The notes below the pieces were generated by a model. The model was not told the DNA's origin. It ran no database searches and saw only the letters and a program-made list of their open reading frames with translations. Shown here piece after piece: positions 13,701 to 25,900 of a stretch of DNA of 64,000 bases. Made by a program: the position numbers and the translations under genes. This stretch comes from Tubiluchus corallicola (Eukaryota; Priapulida; Priapulimorpha; Priapulimorphida; Tubiluchidae): NCBI GenBank assembly GCA_030141605.1, contig JAQGDQ010000757.1:1-64000 (forward strand), in the 5' to 3' direction. The first letter of the stretch is position 1, and each line of letters opens with the position of its first letter.

Positions 13701-16700
13701 ACAACATTCTTCGGTTCCGGTGTGAATAATTAATAATTCAATAATTAACAAAAAACTCACCTGTAACTCTTTAATTCTCTGCGTGACGTCACTGTGACTA
13801 GCATTTACTGTGCTCGTAGCCATCATCATGCTATTTTCAAGCCATTTTGAAAGACTGGCAGCATTTGTATGGAACGTCTGAATACCTGTCTTTGTTTCAC
13901 CAGGCACCATATAAACCTACGAAAAAGTGTTTGCTTGTGAGTTTTAAAATCACGATTTATCTATCTATAATGGCGGTGGTGATGGTAGTGGGAATGATCA
14001 TGATAATGGTAGTGACAGAGATGGTTGTAGTGGTAAGAGTAGTGGTAGTAGTAGTGGTAGTGGGAGTGATAGTGGAAGTGATAGTGATAGTTGTCATGAT
14101 AGCGGTAGTGATAGCGGTAGTGATTATAAATCCCCACCATTTATAAATACAATTTTTGACATTAATAGTTCTTCCATTGTAATTTACAGCAAATTAGCAA
14201 CAAACATTAGTTTATCAATAAAAACAAGGCGATTCCACTGGTAAAACCGGTAATTACCTGGGCAACTTCATAGATATGTTTCCATCTTTCGTTTAGTTCG
14301 TGTATAGACTGTCTGATTTCAACTGCTGTTTGTGTATTGCATGTAGACAACAACAAAACACCGGTGTCGTTGAATACCAGGTGATGTTTTATCCACTTTG
14401 CTACATCTCCGAAAAATGCCTATAGAAAGGAAAATTCCATAAAGTGCCGTTATAATTAGCAGATTATTCAGACAATTTGGACTTTGTTATTTATAAAAGA
14501 TCAAGTAGAAAAAAGGATGCTAAACCAAAAGAAATTCTTTTGAAAAATAAGCTAGGCAAGCTGTTCAACCCTTTATCGGCAACAGATTAATGTATGTCAC
14601 AATCATAACTGTGGCAGTTTGCCTTGCTCCAGCATATCTGAGGGTTAAACAATAGTTTGACTAACAGTCTCTATCTCGCCTGAACTAACCAGCAACCGGC
14701 AACGTTAGTCAGCAAGTACTGGTTTTTTTAAACAAACAGTAATATAGACTGAACATTTTCAGTTCTGCTTCAACGCAACCTAGCATTTCACTCAATCTAA
14801 AAACAACTTTAAATATTAACATTTTCCTTTTACACAATAACTAAATATTTAATATACATTCATTTCAAATTTTAAAGTAATCATTAAACCGTTGCTTCTT
14901 AGCAAAAGGAAACAGTTTTCCCATTTTTTCCAACACTAGCTGAAATGGACTTCTTAGGTAATTCCAGAAAACAGGATGATTTACTCATTGTACTGTAAAA
15001 AATAGTTGTTCACTGTGACAATGTTATGATGCATACCAGTTGTTCTGCAGCGGACTTAGTGGTCACTGCCTCTGCAGCATCCAGCCAAGCACTGAGTGCA
15101 TCTCTTTGCATCTGGAACTTTGTCCAGTCAGCAAGGGCAGTTTCAAGAGTTGTTTGGAAAGATTTTGTTCTGCCCGATATTTCGTTCCACTTCTCTTCTA
15201 AATCCCTTAATCCTTTAGTTACATCATCAATTTCAGTTTGGTCTAAAACATGATAAAACATACTTCAAACTTGCTTTGAAATTAAACAAAGAATTAAAAA
15301 AGTGATATATAAACACAAAGGAAAAATTGTTATTCACATGAATTAGCTTGCATTTCCGTACTTCATAAATACTCCCATTATAATCCTCTCTAGTTTTGCT
15401 TTGTAAGTTGCTATTATCCAATTCTTAACTAATTCAGTTTTAATAACCGTTATCTCTATATTAGTAATCATTGTATTGTTGTGTGTGTTAATGTAATAGT
15501 CGTCGTCGTCGGCTTTCACTCGTTTCCGAGTATTGTCCTTTCGGTCGAAGTTACTAGCTGTGGTGGGCACGTTGGTGGCTTAACAGCCCGATCCTTGCTC
15601 GAAACATTCTGGTGCATTTGTCACATTGGATGGTGGGAGTTACCTGAGGTTGACGGGCCTTCTCTTTCCTTCGTTGACGTTTGGCTTCAATTGCTGCTCC
15701 CCTGGTTGTTTCAAAATGCTCAGTCCCTTCCTGGATGACTCTTCTCCACTTTGTTCGCTGCCGCGCTGTCTGTTCCCAGGTTTCTGGATCGATCCTTGCT
15801 GATTGCAGGGTTTCTTTTAGTTGGTCCTTGTAGCGGCGCCTAGGGCGGCCCAGGGGGCGTTTTCCAGTGCTCAGCTCACTGAAGAGGATCCTTCGGGGAA
15901 GTCTGTTTTCGTCCATACGTGCTACATGACCTGCCCACCTTAGCCGATGTTTCGTAATCATAGCTTCTATACTAGTGGTGTTGAATCTCTCGAGAACTGA
16001 ATTATTGGTGACATAATCATCCCATCTGATGTTGGAAACTGAGCGAAGCTTTTTCTGGTGGAACTGTTCGAGTTTTTTCAGGTCTTGGCGGTACAGAGTC
16101 CATGTTTCACATCCGTAAAGGAGTGTGGAAACGACAATAGCATTATAGACCATCAGCTTGGTTCGACGAGTTAGATGAGCATTACCAAAGACACGGGTTG
16201 AGAGTCTACCGAAAGCGGCATGGGCAGCTCTAAGCCTATTTTCCACATCCTTTGTTGAGTTGCACTGGACGGAGAGTAGACTGCCCAGGTACGGGAAATG
16301 TTCAACACATTCTAGATCTGCACCATTAATGGAAATGTTACATACTGGTGTGTCTGCTTCAGGTGATGGTTGGACAATAACTTTGGTTTTTCCTATGTTG
16401 ACTGTAAGGCCAAAGCGAGAATATGCGTCACAGAAGTTGCTGACTGATTGTTGCAGGTGATTGGCTGAGTGGGCTGGTGCCGCATTATCATCCGCATATT
16501 GCAGCTCTGTCACTCTGAAGGTTGTGGTGCGGTTCCTGGCTCGAAAACGCGACAGATTTAATGTAATAGTAATAGTGACATAATAGCTGTACTTCTACAG
16601 GCTTACAACAACTAATGATACCTTTTAGTATGTAAGGTAAATATGTAAATGACTACTTGGTCTTACACTACCCTCACACAACCTAAATTTCTCATTGTTA

Positions 16701-18464
16701 ACAATACTGTTGTAATTGTACTACGTTTTTACATGTGAAAACATAGTACAGTTGTTCACAGAACTGTCTGTGTAATAAAAGAGGTTTTTATTTTCAATAA
16801 ACCTAAAAGGAATTTTTTATGTTTCTTCACAAAAGAAGCATTCAAATGAAAATAAGTGAATGATGCAAGCTGCCAACTGTTTTATTTATTATGGTACAAA
16901 GTTATACTTATAAGAAAGAGATATTATTTTTACCTGGTTTCTCTCGGCGGAACCTGATCGCTTTCTGACTAAGTTCATTGAACTGCTTAGCGAATTGACT
17001 GTACACTTGTTGCACTTCAACTAGATTCTAAAAAATAAATACCATTGACTAATAATCTACCTTTAAATATTTAATTATTATTGATTATAATTCACTGGTT
17101 ATCATTTACTGATTTTGTCAAATCATTTAACAAAGAAGAAGGAATGGAGTGAGGTCATACAGAAGCATCAGCTTAAATGGATTGGACATGTTATTAGATT
17201 ATCCACTTACTACAGTATTACATCAAACACTAATACCTGGGAAGAAACCAAGAGAAAGACAGTTGATCAAATATTAAAATGTTCTGAAGAAAGACTTATC
17301 AAATACTCCACTTGACTTAAATGACGTGAATACTTGGCACGTGGCAGCAGATTGGGGAACATAGCATCAAGTTATGAGTGGTGCTATGTCGCATAACAGA
17401 AACACCTAAGATGATGAAGATTTACTGATTATCTAAAACTTTAAAAACAATATTATAAAACAACAAAATATCGGAATTTAGAACAAAATCATTTCCGCTG
17501 AATTTAAAATTAAAAACAGCTAGCTAGTACTTCATCATTTTATAAATTACTTCAAAACACAAATATGAGAGAACCACCATTTTTGTTTTTTTTGTAAAAA
17601 TTTATGAATGAAAAATTAAAAAAAAAGAAAAATTTAAAATTTTCGATAAAACCTTTCAGTCACTGTTTGATCAAGTTTGGTGCATCTATAACATGTAAAA
17701 ATAGCAAAGCTATGCTTACAAATAAAAGAATATATCAATGTTATCAGTACAATTAGCTGCTGACAATAAAAACAAGAACAACAAATGCAAAGATTTTGTA
17801 GAAATAGATAAAAACTATAAAAATGTGTTATTGCATAGCAAAGAAAAAACTTTCATACATGAACTTCAAATAATCAGACTCTATGACCTGCATGAGTTTT
17901 GTTTAGACATTCACTTACATTGACTCGTGAAACCAGCAGTTGCAGGTTAGCTGGATCCATCTCTGGCATATCCCATGATGCAACTTCCTTTTCCACACCA
18001 TCAATGAATGACAGTAGCAAATTTCGATCTTGTTCATAATACAATCGCATCCAACGCTGGTGTTGCTTAATAGCAATCTGGGTCAACCTCTGATCAATGT
18101 CCTTTAGATGTTCGGGTTTAATTCTGCGTCCGTCGGCCATGCCGGTTACCTTGTATTTCCTGAAGTGGTGCACTACGCTGCCATAGTCTTTGAAAAATTC
18201 CTAAAAATGTTTTTATGAGAAAGTAAAAGCGAAACAGTTCTGCTTTTTCTCTCATCACAGTGTTCTCATTTCATCAATAACACAGCCCACAATTAACGAA
18301 TTGTCTATTGTAACCAGAACAAAAAGCATTAAATTATTATTACAGTATTGTTATGCCAAGCAGTGACATCTTGTCAGAGCAGCAGCAGGAAAAGAAGAAG
18401 ACAAAGTGAAAGAGAGAGAGAGAGAGAGAGAGAGAAGAAAGAGACAGGTAGATTGGAAAATGAC

Positions 18465-18558
<94 letters not shown>

Positions 18559-19886
18559 GAGTGAGAGAAGGGAGAGAGAAAGAGAGAGGGAAGAGGGAAA
18601 GAGAGAGAACGGAAGAGAGAGAAAGAAAGATTATTATTAATATTAATATTTATTTTTGTTGTTAAAGAAAGAGAGAACAAGGCAGTGAGAAAAGAGAGAG
18701 ATGGAGAGAGAGAGACAAAAAAGAGAAAGAGGGAGGGAATGACCATGTATCCTCCATCGTCTTCATTATTAGTTAACTAGATTTAGGTATAAAAAGATGA
18801 AACTTACTTTGTGGTCCTCAATTTTAGCAGCAATGGCATGATATGTGTTTTCACTTGTATCTCCAGTGTGTACAGGCATGGCTAAAATATCCTCTGCTTG
18901 ATTAACCCACACCCCAATGTGACCCAGAGTGCCAGGAAGTGTACTGTCCAATCGAAACCGCCAGCGCTTTGCAGCATTAGAAACTTGCATCCATTTGGAC
19001 TCAAGCATCATCCATCGCTCATCCGACAATGTCAAGTTCAAGTCCGACTCGTAGCGAAATCGAATTTTTTCATACAGTTGGGATTTTTCTTCGATTTGCC
19101 TGGCAAATGTGATGTAATTCTAAAGCAAGAACATAAAAAAAACAAAGTCACACATAACTTGCATCTTGCAAAGTTGTAGTAGCTATGTGAATGTGTATAA
19201 CAAAACATTGTGAATATTTCAGCCATACAATAACCTGCAGCAATTCATGAAAAAAGTAAAAACCGAAATTTCTAGCTTTCCGTTAGAAACAGCAAATGTT
19301 GCACGATACAGACAGAGCTGGTATCTAACAATGCATTAATATTTAGGCCTACAAAAACTTGGAAACTATAGTAAAAATGAAATTCATCTGTTTGTTTATA
19401 AAAAAACAAGAAAAAACTGTAGCACTGTGAGTGTCTTTGGTCTGATTTGAGCTAAAAAACTAAAGTGTTACATTTAAACAAAAAGTGTTATGTACAAGAA
19501 AATGACGAAAAACAATATGACTGTGTGTCCTGAAACAATAATTTAACTACTCTGAAAATATTGTTCCGTCCACACAAAAAATCTCCTAAAAGTTCATTCA
19601 AAACGGTGTAAAGCTTTCCTAGGAACTTTGAGTATATTACATTTTCAGCAGTTAAAATATCTCAAATATCACATAAATCACAGTTTCAAAAAGTGGAGAA
19701 AATGTACTATATTAAGAAATTTATAATGACAGAACTCCTCATCATCATCGTCATCGTCATCATCATCATCAATTATTACTGTTGTTGTTGTAGCTGCTAC
19801 TGCTGCTGTTGTTGTTAATGTTGTTGATGTTGTTGTTGCTATTGTTGTTGCTGTTATTATTGATGTTCTTATTATTATTATTATTG

Positions 19887-19983
<97 letters not shown>

Positions 19984-22900
19984 TAATCACCGCAGAATTA
20001 GAAAAAGTAATAAATGACCTAGGAAATACATTTTTATTTATTAATAATTTGAATGACTTCCGAAATATAAAACTTACATTATATTCTAGATTAATATCAG
20101 TAACAGGTGCATCCTGCAAACTCAAAAGCCAGCTTAAACTTTCATCCAGCCATTTGCTGAAGTTCTCCTGCTCCCTCTTCTCCAGTCGAGATTTTAACTT
20201 CACCTCTTCAATAGCAATCGCCATCTATGCAAAATTAAATTTCCACATTTTTACCATGTATTATGCATTAATGTATTAAAAAAGAGTAGTCTAATTATTA
20301 GTATATTAGTAGTAAAAATCTCTCACAAAAACCTAGCAAATAATAATAATAACTTCTAAAAAGGTGAACTTTGGGCATGTCCAAATAGCTATCAAAAACA
20401 TACATTCTTAACAATAACTCTGAAACACCAAAAAAATAAAATTAAGAGACAATTTTTGCAGTACACTACAGAATGTTAATAGAAATTAAAACACTTATTA
20501 ACTAAAAATTATTCCGGGATATATAATTTTGAAATATAGACAAACTAATACTTTTGGTATAGGAGTTGCTGTAGTTTTTGAACCTCCAGCTTCGGGATAA
20601 TGCTTCAGAAATGTTGCCACGTACGTCATGATGGACTTCTCATCAGGTTTTGACACATCCACATCTGCAAAAACCATTGGTTAAATTAAGCACAATTCGA
20701 CACACCAATATAATTCTTAACGTATTTCCGTGATTTATTAGGCTTTTAAAACCCATTGAATGTGCCATTCGTTGTACTATTAATCTACTGTTCATCACAT
20801 TCAAGTCACTTGGCCCTCCAAGAAACGGGTAAACTTATGTTTAATGGAATAGGGTTCACTAAGCTCAAGTGAACAGAGAAAGGTTTATCAAAACAGAAAG
20901 CTTTAGCACTTAGCATAACAAATGTTTGCCTTCGGGATCTAGTAGACGAGGTATGCCCAAATCTCGTTCTGCTTTCCTAAATGCCCGCTCAAGATTTTCC
21001 TTAGCTGATTGGCTCCTGGCTTTGTGCATGTCAATTAGATCTGGCCTAATGCGATGCACCAAGGCACAAAATGCCATGCCATCTCTCCAACTGGGTCCGA
21101 AATCTCTCAAAGGTATATTGAAGCGTCTATAAGAAAATACCTTTCAAGAGTTAGAACTAGTTTAGAAAGGCCAGCAAGTTTTGATAAACTTAATAGCTAA
21201 GACGTTAGTTTTATAATCCAAAAAATAAATAATAACAGGCTCGATTCTTTATGAAGCATATTACTCAATGCAGTAAACTGAAAGATACAATTAATAAATA
21301 TAAAAGCAAGTAGGCCCTACCTGGTTTAAAATAATTTCAGTACACCTCAATTAAAAAATATTTACTCTAATAATGTGCAATCAAACCTTCCGTGAAAAAT
21401 CAATATCAAAATCCATAAATTATACCGTTAATAAATGTCTCGGCTGAACATGTTAAATAAAAGTTATATAACAACTCGAAATTATCTTTTTATTTCAAGA
21501 GTATGCAATACACATGCTTAAAATTGTTGAGCTAATTAAAACCAAATGCAGTGAAGCGTGTTTCATTTTATATCAATGTATATTGTCAGGAACTCAACTT
21601 GATCAGTGTCTCTATGTAAATGACATGTTTGCTAGACAGTGGTAAAATATTTGTTTTATTCTGTTACTAGTGTCTGTATGTAAGTAGTGGATATATTGTT
21701 TTTATGTTGAAAGTCTTAACATTCAGCTGCAGACAGTCTAATTTGTAAATTTGCATGTTTTTTGTGTCAGCAGCATTTAGTGAATGTCACCCTTTACACG
21801 ATAACCAGCATTTTACTTTATTTATGCGGGTAAAACAAAATAAATTATTTTTAAGTATAAATACTGAATTATTCCTAGTTCACAGTCACTGCACTTAGTG
21901 ACATTATAATAACACTGTCTTTATATATATAACGTGGAACTAAAATAGAAAACTCACTCAGATACAGCTTTCTGTGCCCATAGCAACAGGTCCTTCTTGG
22001 CATTACCCTGGAACTTGCCAAGCAAGGAGGCTTTAGGCTTTTTAGCTGGCGGTTCAGCAGGTTTTTCTCCATCAGATGGCGCAGCATCACTGCTTTCTAA
22101 GCTCGTGGCCGCTGATTCATCAGCTAGTTGTCTAGTATGCTCTTCTATCTGAAATTTAAAAGCAGAGGATTTTTGTAGGGGGCAACATTTTACACACCAC
22201 TAAATCAAAATATAGTTATAGTACAATTAAATTTTAAATTATTTTTCCTAGTGCACTTGCTAGAACTCTGCATATTATACTGTATCCTAGCCTATAAGTA
22301 TATAAGCAATTATAATAACTGCCAGTGTTTTTTTTTATATAAACAAATATAATTACTGCCAGTGCTATAAGCAAATAAAATTACTGCCAGTGCTTTTATG
22401 CATTTAGCGTTAGACGAAAACTGCACCTTTTATCTTTAATATGTACCTGGAAGTAGAGAATGATTGTCCAAATAAGGCCCAAAACAATTGATGGTTTCCC
22501 ATCAATGATGTCCGATGCATTGATGTTGACAAGCTTCAACTAAAATAAAAACTGTTATTGTCATGAATGAAAACAAAATATGCCATCTGCAATCTACTTA
22601 AGTAAAATAACCAACAGACAGCAGAGCTAAAAAATATAACATTAATAAACCGCATGAAAAAAGAATACCTAATTTACTTAGTACTCTTAGTACTGAATGC
22701 AATTAACTTGTCCATTAGCGTAATTTTACGGCCATTGACTCTCACATGCAAGACAATATTTTCTACAATATGTAGTAAAACTCAAATAATGATAAAAGAT
22801 CCAAGTATTTAGTTACCTACAAACCACACCTTTTTACGCTCAAAAGTGCACTGCAAAAAAATAAAAAGTGCACAGCAAAAAATCCATTGTTCTCAGCAAA

Positions 22901-25900
22901 AAATGAAATGTGCACAGTGAAAAATCAAAAGTGCACAACAAAAAATCAAAAATGCACGGCAAAAAATCTGTTGTTCTCAGCAAAAAATCAAGTGCACAGC
23001 GACGAATCAAAAGTCTAAAACGTTAACTTGTTTATGTAGACTAGCGAGGCACTTCTAATGTTTTTAAATAGGTAAATTCTATCATCCAGAACTTTCATCA
23101 TGTAACTTAAGAATGTTCTGTTGTGTTAGGTAGAAACAATTTTTGTACATTCGTATTAATTTTAAATCTGTGTACCTATATTATGATTAAATGACATGCG
23201 TGTTACAATTTACGTATAATACAAGATTTGTATATGTGCTATTTTATTTTTCTATTATTTGCCTTGAAAAATTCCTATGATGTTAGTAGAATGGTTTGCT
23301 ACATCCATATACATGCATTGGTAAAGAATTTCTGGCAATTTTTGACGATTTTAATAATAATTACTGATACTGATCACAGATGGCTAGCTGTTTCTTATCC
23401 ATTGTTGATCCAGCTTTAGTCCTCTGGGATTTAATTTAGTCCTACCACAGGGAAAAACCACGCAATTTTCGAGAATGGTTGCAATTAAAGTTACTCACAA
23501 ATAAAATTTGAAAAAAATCTTATCGGCAGTGCACGGCCTGCCAAATGTTAGTTGGGGCATGCACACTTTGAAACCCTGCATGTTATCCAAAAAAGGACAA
23601 TCTCGAGCAGCACTGTTCCCTTTGCAAGCCATCATTCATAAATTAGCAAGATCTGGATGACAATAATTCGCTATTAATTGATTATCGGAAAGGATTCTCC
23701 CAGAAGCAGAGCTTACTCCAAGCTGGGGAGCGGATGGCATAAAAATATACATGACTTATGGTGTGTAGAAATTTTTAGGCCATTAAGCCAATTATCAAAA
23801 ACCAACATCAATGTGATATTTTCACCCAAAACGAGGTACAGGTAATATATAAGAATAATAATGATGATGATAACATAATGAAAAGGCTATAATGTTACTA
23901 TAAGTTAAAATAGTATTGCTGGTAGTGGTAGTGACACTGTAGTTACACTAAAATTTAGCAAATTTTTAATCAATGAGCGAATTAAATTTTAAACTATGGC
24001 TGTGCCACTCTCAAAACTGCATAAGTCATCATTTAGTCAGTCTGCTAATAAATGAGTCAGTTGTCATCATCAGCGTTATTTTTATTATTAGAAATTTAGC
24101 AGAATGTTCAAAAGTTAAGTTATTGAACGTTTGATTAGCATAATTTTTGGTATTTTGCTACTTGCGCAACACAATTTACGTCTCCCCCAAGCTACACACA
24201 CTTCAGCAGATACTAACATTAGAAGGGTCTGCACTATTCTACATAAAAAGGTTAACAATAACATCTTGTGCTTTTTTTGTGTGTGCACATTTGATTTTTT
24301 GCAGTGCGTTTTTGATTTCTCGCTGTGCACTTCTGATCTTTTACTGAGAACAACGCATTTTTTGCTGTGCACTTTTTGAGCTCGAAAATGTGTACATCAT
24401 CAACCGCTGATCTCTGCTCCAAAAGTGCAGAATACGATTTTGCGCTTGTGTTTCGGTCAAGCGGAAATCTTCGTATCGACTGCACGACTACAACATAATA
24501 AGGGGAGGTAACTTGTCGTTTTACTGCATTTTTTCACCCACACTCCAACAGCTCTTTATACTTAAACCACCTTCTCACCTTGCGATGGATAGTGTTCGTA
24601 AGGCTTACTGAAGTTGGTTGTTAGACAAGACGCGAGTTTGCCAGAAATTTGTTAAAAGATGCACCGACAACTAACTCACTGACAGTAGGGGGTTGAAACC
24701 CAGACAGTTTACTCAATGCAGGCTCGTTGCTAATGGTATCTAAATTACCTTCATTTTTCAATGTCTTAGATAAGTGATTCTCAACTAACTCCCCAAGTAA
24801 CTTGCTTGCCTTGTGGGAGGGGGTGTATTTCCAAGCTAGTGGGAGAGGAAACCCGCATTACTTCCTCAGGTGCAAGACAAAGTGAACAGTAAAATAGTTA
24901 TTTTTTTACACAACTTGCAACACTGCGAGCCGGAATCTAACGTGCAGTGGTGACAAGTCCTATTCGGAAGCGCCATTTTCTGACGAGATAGAGCCTGAGT
25001 CATTATCGGTTAAGACATGCTTATCGTAAAGCGACCTACTAAATTGGTAGAGATGTCTTAGTCACGTTTGGATATGGGCCTATTATACACCCTCCATCTA
25101 CGAAATAAGCAACCAGGATTAGCATGAGCAAATGAGACACGCTCAGAGCAAGATTCGAAGTGTTTCACCCATCTGGTTGCTCACCTGTATCAGCGTTATT
25201 GCTAACTTCGATCGTGGGGATCGCCCAAGAATGACTCCTTAACCACTAAGCTTCGCACCTCGCTAAAGCAGCTTCAAGAAAGTGAAGCAAGCAATAGTTC
25301 TGAGCAACATGAATGTACTAAATAAGCCTTAACTAGTTATAGGCATCGATCATTAAAAAAAGTGCCGGTGCTGGTCTATAATACCTAAATTTGTCAAATA
25401 GGTCAGTGTTATGAATACCTGCAGCAAAATCTTAAATTGTATCATTAAAAATTCGTGTAAACTTATGAAAGTGGAACATGCACAGTCGCAGAGTCTCAAA
25501 AAGATTTTATTTACAGCTTTAGCCTTTGCAAACGCATTCCAACACTAAGACGCCGATAATATCTCTCAAGCCGGATGTTTGCATAACATTTGAATGCAAT
25601 CCGAAATAGACTTATTTCAATTTTGGTAAATGAGCTCAACTTACTCGTTTCGTTTCTAAGAAACCGAGAGCATGGCTAATGTTGCTCATGTGCTGAGGGC
25701 GCCGTAATCGCACGCCTCTCTCCCTGGGCTGCAACAAATAACCACAAGGCAGATATCAATGACTATGACCTTTGTAAACCTAAAAATCAAAATGCTTCTG
25801 TGCACAAAACACATCTGAAATGTGTAAAACCCATTCGTGTTTACTGAAAAAATTAAGTGGCTTATTCAGAATCTGCTTGGTGCTGCAGCCTAGCCACTAT

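Larger units (their letters stand above)
22540..25644. other. Large intron 3 of copy A
   Basis: 3.1 kb. It holds the foldback-like element (22824-24394) and a tRNA-like relic near 25140-25270. The remainder shows no coding signal. The mirror intron in copy B is 33285-36440. Confidence 0.8.

Noticed and set aside
13847-14146. Val-rich open frame resembling a membrane protein
   Set aside because: Translation of the GGT/AGT repeat tract adjoining exon 14 on the wrong strand.
15554-16513. 319-codon open frame as a host gene
   Set aside because: It carries reverse-transcriptase motifs, lies between target-site duplications and is absent from the other arm, so it is a LINE fragment.
19769-20279. 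Poly-Asn and poly-Leu open frames
   Set aside because: Translation of the ATT/AAT microsatellite running into real exon 8; only 20078-20224 is exon.
22825-23020. Possible CRISPR-like array of short repeats
   Set aside because: Units are tandem and degenerate without unique spacers, in a eukaryotic intron, and are mirrored by an inverted array; a minisatellite terminal repeat explains them.
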